A DNA stretch of 64,000 nucleotides, from the NCBI GenBank assembly GCA_022710485.1, contig JAKLGU010000011.1, positions 1 to 64,000 of the forward strand. Direction: 5' to 3'. Of this stretch, positions 46,651-57,010 are shown piece by piece. The notes under the pieces were generated by a model, which was not told the origin of the DNA, ran no database searches, and worked only from the letters and a program-made list of their open reading frames with translations. How positions within the stretch are numbered: the first letter of the stretch is position 1; each line of letters opens with the position of its first letter. Source of the DNA: Gemmatimonadota bacterium. Its GTDB lineage: Bacteria; Gemmatimonadota; Gemmatimonadetes; Gemmatimonadales; GWC2-71-9. The position numbers were made by a program, and so were the translations under genes.

Positions 46651-47862
46651 ATGTCATTCGTGAGATTGCGGTCGCTCGTGCCCTTGGTGGCGATCCTGGC
46701 GGCCCTGGCCGCCCCCGCCACGGCGCAGAACGCGCCCGCCAAGCCGAAGTTCGACGTGTACGGATTCGCCCAGCTCGACTTCGGCAAGCAGATCGACCGG
46801 ATCAACCCCGACTGGTACGACGTGATGCGCCCCACCAAGCTGCCGGCCGACGAGGATGAGTTCGGGACCGACGGCAACACCTTCATGAGCGCGCGGCAGA
46901 GCCGGTTCGGCGTCCAGTCGTGGGTTCCGACCAGTGCAGGCGAGCTCTTCACCGTCTTCGAGTTCGACATGTTCGGCGTGGGCTCCGACGCGGGCCAGAC
47001 GACGATACGGCTGCGCAAGGCCTACGGCCAATTGGGCAAGTTCGGCGCGGGCCAGACCAACAGCGCGTTCATGGACATCGACGTCTTCCCGAACACGCTC
47101 GAGTACTGGGGCCCCAATGGCATGGTCTTCTTCCGGAACCTCCAGGTGCGCTACATGCCGATCCAGGGGGAGTCGTTCCTGACCATCGCGCTGGAAAACC
47201 CCGGCGCCAGCGCCGACCAGGGTACGTACTCCGAGCGCGTCGAGCTGGACGACGTCGACGCGAAGTTCCCGCTGCCCGACCTGACGGCCCAGTACCGCTC
47301 GGGACACGATTGGGGCTACATCCAGCTCGGCGGCATCGTGCGCCGCATCGAATGGGAAGACAACAACCCCGACGCCTTCGACTTCTCGGGCGACGCCACC
47401 GGCTGGGGCTTCAGCCTGAGCTCCAACATCAAGATCCAGAAGGACGTGATCCGGCTGCAGGGCGTGTACGGCGAGGGGATCCAGAACTACATGAACGACG
47501 CCCCGGTGGACATCGGCATCCAGAACAACTTCTCGGATCCGGTCTCCCCGATCATCGGCGTGGCGCTGCCGATGTGGAGCGTGGTGGCGTTCTGGGATCA
47601 CACCTGGAGCGACAAGTGGACGAGCTCCCTCGGCGGGTCCTATCTTGAAATCGACAACAGCGACGGCCAGTCGGCGGACGCCTTCCACTCCGGTACGTAT
47701 GCGGCGATCAACCTGATCTACTATCCGGTGCCGAACGTCCTGGCCGGCATCGAGTACACCTACGGCCAGCGGGAGAATTTCGCCGACGACTGGTCCTACA
47801 ACGACAACCGGATCGCCGTCTCGTTCAAGTACTCCTTCAAGCAGACCTTCGGAGGCAACTGA
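46651..47862 (+). CDS. DcaP-like outer-membrane porin
   Basis: 403-aa beta-barrel protein: signal peptide to about residue 28 (ATAQ), then FDVYGFAQLDFGKQ, repeated aromatic-alternating strands, GQTNSAFMD (an eyelet-like segment of DcaP porins) and a C-terminal strand ending in aromatic-rich SFKYSFKQTFGGN. GGAGGAG lies 4 nt before the ATG. DcaP-type porins pass dicarboxylates and other small anions. Its stop overlaps the glutaminase start (TGATG), linking uptake across the outer membrane to that enzyme. Confidence 0.88.
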   Translation: MSFVRLRSLVPLVAILAALAAPATAQNAPAKPKFDVYGFAQLDFGKQIDRINPDWYDVMRPTKLPADEDEFGTDGNTFMSARQSRFGVQSWVPTSAGELFTVFEFDMFGVGSDAGQTTIRLRKAYGQLGKFGAGQTNSAFMDIDVFPNTLEYWGPNGMVFFRNLQVRYMPIQGESFLTIALENPGASADQGTYSERVELDDVDAKFPLPDLTAQYRSGHDWGYIQLGGIVRRIEWEDNNPDAFDFSGDATGWGFSLSSNIKIQKDVIRLQGVYGEGIQNYMNDAPVDIGIQNNFSDPVSPIIGVALPMWSVVAFWDHTWSDKWTSSLGGSYLEIDNSDGQSADAFHSGTYAAINLIYYPVPNVLAGIEYTYGQRENFADDWSYNDNRIAVSFKYSFKQTFGGN

Positions 47863-48920
47863 TGTCCCGCTTCATGACCCGACTCAGCCGCGGCGCGCTC
47901 GGACTAGCGGTCGCCGCTGGCATGCTGGCCGCCGCGCCAGCCGTGGCGCAGACGCCGGCGCAGATCCAGGCGGCGGTGGACGCCGCCTACGCCAAGTACA
48001 AGGGCAACAATGACGGCGCCGTCGCCGACTACATCCCGGCGCTGGCCAAGGTGGATCCGAAGGTGTTCGGCATCGCGGTGGTGACGGCCGACGGCAAGGT
48101 GTACACCGCCGGCGACCTGACCACCGAGGTGTCCATCCAGTCGATCTCGAAGGTCTACACCATGGCGCTGGTCATGGACCAGCAGGGACCCGATGCCGTC
48201 CTGACCACCATCGGGGCGGACGCGACGGGCATGCGGTTCAACTCGATCGTCTCGGTCGAGTGGTCCTACAAGGGCCTCGGCGGATCGAAGCTGGAGAACG
48301 CCGCGGAGATGAATCCGCTCGTCAATCCGGGCGCCATCACCTCCACGAGCATGGTCCAGGGGAAGAGCTACGACGAGGTCTGGGGGAGCATCTCCGGCTT
48401 CTACAACGCCGCCGCCGGCCGGCAGCTCACGGTCCTCGACGACGTGTACCAGTCCGAGGCCGCTACCAACCAGCGGAACCAGGCCATCGGCATGCTGATG
48501 TACGCCTACGGCTACATCAAGGCGAATCCGCTCCAGGCCGTCGACATCTACACCCGGCAGTGCTCGGTCGGCGTCAACGCGAAGGACCTGGCCATGATGG
48601 CGGCCACCCTCGCCTTCGGCGGCACCAATCCGGTGACGAAGAAGCAGGTGATGAAGGCGGACAACGTGCCCGAGGTGCTGGCGGTCATGGCCACCGCCGG
48701 CCTGTACGACGACGCCGGCAAGTGGCTGTGGAGCACCGGCCTGCCCGCCAAGAGCGGCGTGGGCGGGGGCATCATCGCCGTCTCACCCGGCAAGTTCGGC
48801 ATCGCCGTGATCTCGCCCCCGGTGGACGCCGCCGGCAACAGCGTGCGCGCCCAGCTCGCGATCGCGGACATCTCCAACGCGCTGGGCGGGAATCCCTACG
48901 CCCAGACCGGCGCCAAGTAG
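47862..48920 (+). CDS. glsA: exported glutaminase A
   Basis: 352-aa serine-dependent glutaminase (beta-lactamase fold) that hydrolyses glutamine to glutamate and ammonia. Signature FSIQSISK-like segment: S94-I-S-K97 is the SxxK nucleophile; NPGAI and KSGVGGGI further on complete the active site. A signal peptide ends near residue 30 (AVAQ), so this form is periplasmic, unlike the usual cytoplasmic GlsA. One-base overlap with the porin gene. The N-terminal part after the signal matches full-length family members; nothing is missing. Confidence 0.94.
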   Translation: MSRFMTRLSRGALGLAVAAGMLAAAPAVAQTPAQIQAAVDAAYAKYKGNNDGAVADYIPALAKVDPKVFGIAVVTADGKVYTAGDLTTEVSIQSISKVYTMALVMDQQGPDAVLTTIGADATGMRFNSIVSVEWSYKGLGGSKLENAAEMNPLVNPGAITSTSMVQGKSYDEVWGSISGFYNAAAGRQLTVLDDVYQSEAATNQRNQAIGMLMYAYGYIKANPLQAVDIYTRQCSVGVNAKDLAMMAATLAFGGTNPVTKKQVMKADNVPEVLAVMATAGLYDDAGKWLWSTGLPAKSGVGGGIIAVSPGKFGIAVISPPVDAAGNSVRAQLAIADISNALGGNPYAQTGAK

Positions 48921-49016
48921 GCGGGGCCACCCACCGTGTCGGGGGCGGGGTCGCGCATTCCTCGTCTCCGCACGGGCGGGCTGGCATTTATCCACCATTC
49001 GCCGGGGCATCCCTAC

Positions 49017-50384
49017 ATGACGCCGTTCCTTGTTGGCCAGGCATCCCTCCGCCGTCTTCTGTTCGCGCTGGGGGTGGTGCTCCTCGTGCTCCCCTGGCGC
49101 GCCGCCGCGCAGGACATCGCGGATGTCAATCCCGCCGACACGGCCGCCAAGATGACCGCCGCCGACACCGCCGCCATGCAGCGGCCGATGGCCAACACCA
49201 CCGCGGGTGAGTTCACGCCCGCCAAGGGCTTCCAGCTCTTCATGTCGCCCAAGGCCAGCCTGAACATCAGCGTGTACGGCCTCTTCCGGTGGATCGACCA
49301 GACGCCCGGCGACCAGACGTTTACGGACCACCTCGACCGTGAGCGGGAAGTGGCGGCCCGGAACGACATGTACTGGCAGCGCACCATGGTCTGGTTCACC
49401 GGCTTCTTCTGGCGTCCGCAACTGCGCTACAACATCACGGTCTGGTCGCTCGGGGCCACCCAGCAGACACTTCTGTTCGGGAACCTGCAGTACCGGGTGG
49501 GCCCGGCCCTGACCGTCGGCGTCGGCATGGCCCCGAACCTCACCGTGCGTTCCATGCAGGGCTCGTGGCCGTTCTGGGCCGGCAGCGATCGGCAAATGAC
49601 GGAAGAGTTCATGCGGGGCGGCTTCTCCTCCGGCGTCTTCGTCACCGGGGAGGCCCTTCCGCGGTTCTGGTACACCGCCGGCGTCAACACCAACCTCAGC
49701 CAGCTGGGAGTGACCGCGAGCAACGACGGGCGCGGTATGTCCTACAGCGGCAGCGTGCAGTGGATGCCGACCACCGGGGAGTTCGGGCCCCGCGGCGGCT
49801 TCGGCGACCTCGAACACCACGACAAGCTGGCCACGCGGTTCGGGGCGTCGTATGCCTATGCGCCGGACGAATATCGCGCGGCCCCGCTCACCCAGGCGAA
49901 CCCCAATGAGACCCAGCTGAAGCTCTCGGACGGCGTCCTGGCCTTCGAGGCCGGCGCGCTGGCCGACGGCGTCACCGTGGAATACCTGGCCTACAACGAG
50001 TTCGCCATCGACGCCGGACTCAAGTACCGGGGCTGGAGCTTCCAGACCGAGTATTACGAGCGCAAGCTCTCCGATTTTGTGGCCGACGGGCCGCTGCCGC
50101 TCTCCTCCGTGACCGACCGCGGCCTCCAGGCGCAGCTCGGGTACATGGTGCTGCCGCGTCACCTCATGCTGTATGCCACGGGAGGCTACATCTGGGACCA
50201 GTTCGAGCGGCATCCGAACGAATTCTCGCCCGGCGTGAGCTGGTACCCGACCGGCACCCGGAGCTGGCGAGTGAACCTCCACACGATCCATGTCGAGAAG
50301 ACCCCGGCCGGCTCGACCTTCGGCTACTACGCCTCGGGCCAGAGCGGATGGACCTACTCGCTCGGCACGGACTTTCTCTTCTGA
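49017..50384 (+). CDS. outer-membrane porin, phosphate-selective-porin/OprP-like
   Basis: 455-aa protein with a signal peptide (hydrophobic core around LLFALGVVLLVLPW, cleavage near RAAAQ) and a long beta-barrel of alternating aromatic strands, ending YSLGTDFLF with the C-terminal Phe that outer-membrane proteins carry for BAM recognition. A short Ala/Thr/Asp-rich helix precedes the barrel. Fits a single-chain porin; substrate not readable. The ATG at 49017 is chosen for the signal peptide; upstream codons in the frame do not encode one. Follows glutaminase by 96 nt and precedes the next barrel by 11 nt. Confidence 0.8.
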   Translation: MTPFLVGQASLRRLLFALGVVLLVLPWRAAAQDIADVNPADTAAKMTAADTAAMQRPMANTTAGEFTPAKGFQLFMSPKASLNISVYGLFRWIDQTPGDQTFTDHLDREREVAARNDMYWQRTMVWFTGFFWRPQLRYNITVWSLGATQQTLLFGNLQYRVGPALTVGVGMAPNLTVRSMQGSWPFWAGSDRQMTEEFMRGGFSSGVFVTGEALPRFWYTAGVNTNLSQLGVTASNDGRGMSYSGSVQWMPTTGEFGPRGGFGDLEHHDKLATRFGASYAYAPDEYRAAPLTQANPNETQLKLSDGVLAFEAGALADGVTVEYLAYNEFAIDAGLKYRGWSFQTEYYERKLSDFVADGPLPLSSVTDRGLQAQLGYMVLPRHLMLYATGGYIWDQFERHPNEFSPGVSWYPTGTRSWRVNLHTIHVEKTPAGSTFGYYASGQSGWTYSLGTDFLF

Positions 50385-50395
50385 TCTGGGGATTT

Positions 50396-51175
50396 ATGCG
50401 GTTACATGCGGCGGCGTACCGTTCGATCACCGGCACTGGCCTGATCGCGTGCGCCCTGGCGCTCCTCGCCTGGAGCCCGGCCAGTGCCCAGCAGTTCAAT
50501 TCCGACAACTACCTGTCGAAGCCCGCCGGCGTCTCGACGGTCATCCTGACCATCGGCGAGCAGAGCGACATGGTCATGACGACCTTCTCCCTGATCCCGC
50601 GATTCGAGTTCACCTACGCGGTGTACGTGTTCAACTCGGACCAGGATCGCTCGACGGATGAAGGGTACTCGACCAGCCTCTACTTCAAGTACATGATCGC
50701 CGAAAACACCGCCAAGACGGGGGGCCTCGCATTCAAGGGCGGCACCGGCATGGATCCGGGGTACCTGACCAGCGTCGGCCTGGAGGACGCGTTCCAGACC
50801 TTCTGGGTGAACGCGCCACTCACGCTGCCCTACTTCGACAACAAGCTCTCGTGGGACCTGATGCCGGGTGGCAGCTACACCTTCGACAGCGGCACCAATC
50901 TCGAGGTCGGCTGGGCGTTCACCTACTCCACCCGGCTGGCGTGGTATCCGAAGGGGCCCAAGGCGGCGATCGTGGGCGAGGTGTTTGGCGGCGTCGGCGA
51001 GGTCGTGACTCCCGCCGAATACAAGCTTGGGGTGCGCTACGAGCCGAACCAGTATGCCACGTTCGCCCTGACCTACGGGCAGGAGTTCACCGACTCCGTG
51101 GGCGCTGGCTGGCAGCTGGGCATGATGTTGTTCACGCCGCCCTTCTTCTGCATCACGGGGTGCGACATCAAGTAG
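50396..51175 (+). CDS. small outer-membrane beta-barrel protein, unknown function
   Basis: 259-aa exported protein: signal peptide to about residue 32 (PASAQ), then a barrel-like pattern of amphipathic strands (FEFTYAVYVFNS, TSLYFKYMIAE, LAWYPKG, ATFALTYGQEF). It ends FFCITGCDIK with two Cys, possibly a disulfide. GGGG lies 4 nt before the ATG. No family recognised with certainty; transporter or scaffold in the outer membrane is plausible given the porins beside it. Confidence 0.75.
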   Translation: MRLHAAAYRSITGTGLIACALALLAWSPASAQQFNSDNYLSKPAGVSTVILTIGEQSDMVMTTFSLIPRFEFTYAVYVFNSDQDRSTDEGYSTSLYFKYMIAENTAKTGGLAFKGGTGMDPGYLTSVGLEDAFQTFWVNAPLTLPYFDNKLSWDLMPGGSYTFDSGTNLEVGWAFTYSTRLAWYPKGPKAAIVGEVFGGVGEVVTPAEYKLGVRYEPNQYATFALTYGQEFTDSVGAGWQLGMMLFTPPFFCITGCDIK

Positions 51176-51196
51176 TCGGTCGCAGGGGGCTCGGTG

Positions 51197-52888
51197 TCAG
51201 CGGCTGAGCAGCATGACCATCACCGAGCCCCACAGCGCCAGGAGCAGGTTCCCCACCGCGTAACTCACCCCATATCCGAGCGTCGGGATCTTGCTCCCGG
51301 CCTTCTCCTGCACGGCGGCCAGACCCGCCGGCGAGGTGCCTGCCCCGGCACAGATGCCCATGAGCACGCCGGGGTGAATGCGGAGCAGGTACCGCCCGAC
51401 CAGGATGGTCACCACGTTCGGGACGAGACACACCAGGACCCCCGCAACGACGAGCGGGATGCCGGAGGTGGCCAGGCCGGTGATGAACCCTGGCCCGGCG
51501 TTGACGCCGACCACGGCCAGGAAGCCGGTCAGGCCGATGGAGTCGAACACCTGGAGCACCGGCTGCGGGACCGCCGCTACGGCGGGGCGCACCGAGTGCA
51601 ACCAGCCCGCAACGAGCCCACCGAGCAGCACGCCGACCGGCATGCTGATGCCGACGTCGAGCCCGCCCAGGCGGACCGTCGCCAGGCCCCCGAGCCCCCC
51701 CAGCGCAATCGCGACCGTCATGCTCAGGAGGTCGGTACGGCCCGTGGGCGGGAGCGCGTGACCGATCAGGGGGGCGAAGCGCCGGAGCTGCGCCGCCGGG
51801 CCGACGAGGGTGACGACGTCGCCACGCTCCAGCACGGTGCCCAGCCCGAGCGGGACCGCCTTTCCCCCCCGGAGAACCTGCCGGAGGAAGCCGCGCCGGT
51901 AGGCCTCGTGCCGACCGATGGTTTCCGCAATCGCTCCGAGCGTCTGCCCCACGATTTCCTTGGCCGCAATCACGACGTCGAGCGTCGCCGTCGGGATGTC
52001 CAGCAGGTCGGGGTCGTCGATCTCGGCGCCCGCCAGGGGATTCCCGCTGCCGGCCAGCGTCGAAAGGCGGCCCGAGAGCGCCAGCACGTCACCCGCATGA
52101 AGAACCGTATCGGGGGTCGGTTCCACCGAGGCTTCCGGTGTCCGGAGACGCTCGGCGAACACGCGGGCCGGGGAGAACGACTGCTCGACCGCGGCGACCG
52201 TCCAGCCCTCGAGGCCGGCCGGAACGGTGTAGGCCCGCACCACGACGTGCTGATAGGCCGAGACACCGGCCTCGCGGCCCCCGACACCCATTTCCATTTC
52301 GAGCTGCCGGCACTCAGCGGCCAGGTCGGCGCGCATCAGCCAGGGCCCAATAGTGGTCAGCGTGAAGATCTCGGTGAGCAGCCCGACGAGATAGGTGACC
52401 GCGAAGGCCACCGCGAGGCTGGTGGCGAGCGCCTGGGTCGCTGCGGGCTCGAGCGGGAGGCGGGCGATGGCATCGCCTGCCGTGCCGATGGCGGCGGAGG
52501 CGTTCAACCCGCCGGCAAGCAGGCCGGCGCCACCGCCGGCGTCGAACCCGAAGATCCTGGACAGCGCAAGCGCGCTGGCGAGCACCATGCCGCAGAGCAG
52601 GAGAGCAAGTCCCACCTGGGGCAGGGCGCTTTTTCCGAGCCCCCGGAAGAATTGCGGGCCGGTCTGGTAGCCGATCGAGAAGAGGAAGAGGACGAAGAAG
52701 ACCCACTGCAGCGAGGCGGGCACCTCGATCCGCAGTTGCCCGACGGCGACGCCGGCGAGCAGCACCGCCACCACCGCGTTGAGCTGGATCGGACCGAGCC
52801 GCACCCGGGTCAGCGCGTATCCGAGCGCGAGCGTGAGGAAGAGCGCGATTTCGGGATGGGCGCGGAGGGTCTCGATCAGCCAGTTCAT
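51197..52888 (-). CDS. AspT/YidE-family exchanger with two RCK_C domains
   Basis: 563-aa inner-membrane transporter of the aspartate:alanine exchanger family. Two blocks of about five helices each flank a cytoplasmic central region with two TrkA-C/RCK_C-like domains (about residues 210-380). Paired family segments are LAGGLNASAAIGTAG and ICAGAGTSPAGLAAV. It could import acidic amino acids or exchange them for alanine. It converges on the porin-glutaminase cluster, whose product is glutamate, which makes a shared role in amino-acid uptake attractive but unproven. Confidence 0.9.
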   Translation of the reverse strand: MNWLIETLRAHPEIALFLTLALGYALTRVRLGPIQLNAVVAVLLAGVAVGQLRIEVPASLQWVFFVLFLFSIGYQTGPQFFRGLGKSALPQVGLALLLCGMVLASALALSRIFGFDAGGGAGLLAGGLNASAAIGTAGDAIARLPLEPAATQALATSLAVAFAVTYLVGLLTEIFTLTTIGPWLMRADLAAECRQLEMEMGVGGREAGVSAYQHVVVRAYTVPAGLEGWTVAAVEQSFSPARVFAERLRTPEASVEPTPDTVLHAGDVLALSGRLSTLAGSGNPLAGAEIDDPDLLDIPTATLDVVIAAKEIVGQTLGAIAETIGRHEAYRRGFLRQVLRGGKAVPLGLGTVLERGDVVTLVGPAAQLRRFAPLIGHALPPTGRTDLLSMTVAIALGGLGGLATVRLGGLDVGISMPVGVLLGGLVAGWLHSVRPAVAAVPQPVLQVFDSIGLTGFLAVVGVNAGPGFITGLATSGIPLVVAGVLVCLVPNVVTILVGRYLLRIHPGVLMGICAGAGTSPAGLAAVQEKAGSKIPTLGYGVSYAVGNLLLALWGSVMVMLLSR

Positions 52889-53107
52889 ACAGGCAATCTA
52901 TTCCGTCAGTGCGGCAACCGCTGTCGCGTCCGTCCCTCACTGCTGCGTTTCGGGGTTCGGTGGCACCCTCCCGAGGGCCACTGCAATCGTCTGCCGATAT
53001 GCACGCTAAACAGTTGTCATTGAAGTGGTTGCGTCCTTCCTGATCGGATGGCATTGCTCCTGCTCTTGAGTCCTCCAGCAACACACTCTCGACCGGAGCA
53101 TTGCACC

Positions 53108-53761
53108 ATGTCGTTCCCGTATCTTTCCGCGCTTACTCCCGACGCCATGGCCGCCGACCGCCGAGTGCAGGTCGCCTATGCGCGCGCCTGGGAGGCGGTT
53201 GTCGAAACCCACCGGACGGAGGCCGCCAGCTTCGTGGAGGCGCTCGCTCCACTCGTCTCGGTGGATGAGGCGCTCGACGCCTACTTCCGCGAGGTGCCGG
53301 TGCCTCTCGGCATGCGCGACGCCGTCCGCACCGGCGCCTTCCTCAGGCTGGACTTCTCGACGCTCGATGCACCGGCTCCGGCGGGCACGCCCGGCGGCTG
53401 GGCTCTCCTGAATCCCGGGACCTTCCTCGGCGTGACCCGTCGGATGGCGACCGCCACGCAGGAGGCGCGGCGCCGGATGACCCTGGCCACCGCGCGCGCG
53501 CTCGAGGGCATCGCCGCGACGCACAAGCAGAACGCGCTCGACCTGGCCGCCGTCCGCGGCGGGTCGTCGGAAGACGGCGTCCGGCACTACATCCGCACCA
53601 TGGACCTCCCCTCGCACCAGGCGCAGATGGTGTACCAGCAGGCGCTGGCGGCCATGGCCGAGGGCGAGCTCGCCACGCCGCCCGAGGAGACCGCCGCCCC
53701 GGAGGTGCAGTCGACCCCCACCCGGATTCCGTTCCTGAAGGTCTGGGCGAGGGCGAGCTGA
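53108..53761 (+). CDS. hypothetical protein
   Basis: 217-aa protein of no family I recognise. Starts at an ATG with GGAG 9 nt upstream. Mostly helical with Ala/Arg-rich segments (VQVAYARAWEAVVETHR, MTLATARALEGIAATHKQN), a short Gly/Pro loop in the middle and an acidic-to-basic C-terminus. No signal peptide or membrane segment, so probably cytoplasmic. Codon usage resembles neighbours. Divergent from the AspT-like gene; the 219-bp gap between them shows no clear promoter or repeat. Confidence 0.7.
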   Translation: MSFPYLSALTPDAMAADRRVQVAYARAWEAVVETHRTEAASFVEALAPLVSVDEALDAYFREVPVPLGMRDAVRTGAFLRLDFSTLDAPAPAGTPGGWALLNPGTFLGVTRRMATATQEARRRMTLATARALEGIAATHKQNALDLAAVRGGSSEDGVRHYIRTMDLPSHQAQMVYQQALAAMAEGELATPPEETAAPEVQSTPTRIPFLKVWARAS

Positions 53762-53816
53762 CTCGCCGGCGGGGCAGCGGGGCAGGGAGGCAGTGGGGCA
53801 GTTATTTTCGGATACC

Positions 53817-54218
53817 ATGACAACTGAACACGTTCATACGGTGCCGAGCGGATCGACGCGGTTTGCGCGGGCGGTCCGCCGGCACTGTCCGCATTGCGGT
53901 GGCCGGCCGGTGTTTCATCACTGGCTCAGGATGTTGCCCAGCTGCCCCACCTGCGGGCTCCGCTTCGACCGCGGCGAGCCGGGCTACTACCTCGGCGCCA
54001 TCTGGATCAACCTCCTCCTGGCCGAGTCCCTCTCCATGGCGGTCATCTTCACCGTCATCGTGCGCGCCTGGCCGACGCCGCCGTGGGACACCCTCGCTTG
54101 GACCGCACCCCTCGAGGCGCTGATCGCGCCGTTCATCCTCTTCCCCTTCAGCAAGACCCTCTTCCTGGCCTTTGACATGGGCATTCGTCCGCTCGCCGAG
54201 AAGGACTTCCTGGCGTAA
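53817..54218 (+). CDS. DUF983 family membrane protein
   Basis: 133-aa protein with two CxxC zinc-ribbon-like pairs (CPHCGG and CPTCGL) near the N-terminus and two membrane helices following (about 55-75 and 90-110). This is the DUF983 pattern; function is unknown, with family members often near cytochrome oxidase genes, which are absent here. The ATG at 53817 is favoured; a GTG eight codons upstream is possible. A GC-rich GGGGCAGC-type repeat lies just before it. Confidence 0.85.
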   Translation: MTTEHVHTVPSGSTRFARAVRRHCPHCGGRPVFHHWLRMLPSCPTCGLRFDRGEPGYYLGAIWINLLLAESLSMAVIFTVIVRAWPTPPWDTLAWTAPLEALIAPFILFPFSKTLFLAFDMGIRPLAEKDFLA

Positions 54219-54245
54219 CTATCCGGGCGTCCCCCTCTCCGCTTG

Positions 54246-54581
54246 CTACGCCCACGGCCTCGGCTGTCCGTGCCTCAGCACGCTCCCCATCGCCTCCGCG
54301 TAGCGTGTCCACTCCGCCGCGAGCCGGCGGAGCTCCTGGCGCCCCGCCGGGGTGAGCTGGTAGTACCGCGCGCGGCGATTCCGCTCCGACTGCCCCCAGT
54401 CGGACGTGATCCACCCCTTCCGCTCCAGGCGCCCCAGCGCGGGGTAGAGCGAGCCCTCCTCGATGGTCAGCACGCCCCCCGTCACCAGGCGGATCCAGTC
54501 GCCCACGCCGGTGCCGTGCGTCGGCTCCCAGGCGAGAGCGCGGAGGACAAGGAGATCCAATGTTCCAGGCAGCAGCGTCAT
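54246..54581 (-). CDS. PadR-family transcriptional regulator
   Basis: 111-aa winged-helix repressor, typical length for the short PadR class. LLPGTLDLLVLRAL at the N-terminus, GSLYPALGRLERKGWI in the recognition helix and the YYQLTPAGRQEL wing are diagnostic. The regulated gene is not obvious: the neighbours are DUF983 (convergent) and glutamine synthetase III (divergent). A heptamer tandem repeat lies 12 nt upstream of its start, in the likely promoter region. Confidence 0.93.
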   Translation of the reverse strand: MTLLPGTLDLLVLRALAWEPTHGTGVGDWIRLVTGGVLTIEEGSLYPALGRLERKGWITSDWGQSERNRRARYYQLTPAGRQELRRLAAEWTRYAEAMGSVLRHGQPRPWA

Positions 54582-54592
54582 CTATTTTCGCT

Positions 54593-54627
54593 CAGTCCTC
54601 AGTCCTCAGTCCTCAGTCCTCAGTCCT
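54593..54627. repeat. five tandem copies of CAGTCCT
   Basis: Perfect 7-bp unit repeated five times, then diverged units to about 54650. Sits in the 166-bp intergenic region between divergent padR and glnN-type genes, where copy-number change could alter promoter spacing. Confidence 0.85.
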
Positions 54628-54747
54628 CACTCCCCAGTCCTGCTCCCCTAGACAGTCTATGGAAAAATCTAGCTCCGGCCCGGCCCCTGCGCTATCCTCC
54701 TCCGTCCGCCGCCAGTCCCCCAGGAACCGCCTGCGCGAGGTAGCCCC

Positions 54748-56874
<2,127 letters not shown>

Positions 56875-56890
56875 GGTGAGAGGCGGGAAA

Positions 56891-56949
56891 GCGGGGAAGC
56901 GGGTAAGCGGGGAGGAAGGGTGGCCGTCCCCGCTTCCCCGCTTCCCCGC
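56891..56949. repeat. near-perfect 22-bp inverted repeat of GCGGGGAA units
   Basis: Left arm 56891-56912 and right arm 56928-56949 match at 21 of 22 positions, with a 15-nt loop. It starts 16 nt after the glutamine synthetase stop, so it could terminate that transcript. The same CCCCGCTT unit is found inside two kinase genes (about 1081-1114 and 22222-22257). Confidence 0.7.
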
Positions 56950-57010
56950 CGATCGCTTTGATCGCACAAACCGGATAGCCCCACTCCGGCCGCCGTCCTA
57001 CCTTGTTCCC

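Noticed and set aside
48783..50291. 502-codon minus-strand open frame
   Set aside because: Antisense to the glutaminase end and the porin, both with signal peptides and family features.
51194..53023. 609-codon plus-strand open frame
   Set aside because: Antisense to the AspT-like transporter; composition is His/Arg/Glu-rich and lacks any family motif.
54593..54627. CRISPR-like array
   Set aside because: Units are 7 bp with no spacers; a simple tandem repeat. No CRISPR array or cas gene was seen in the window.
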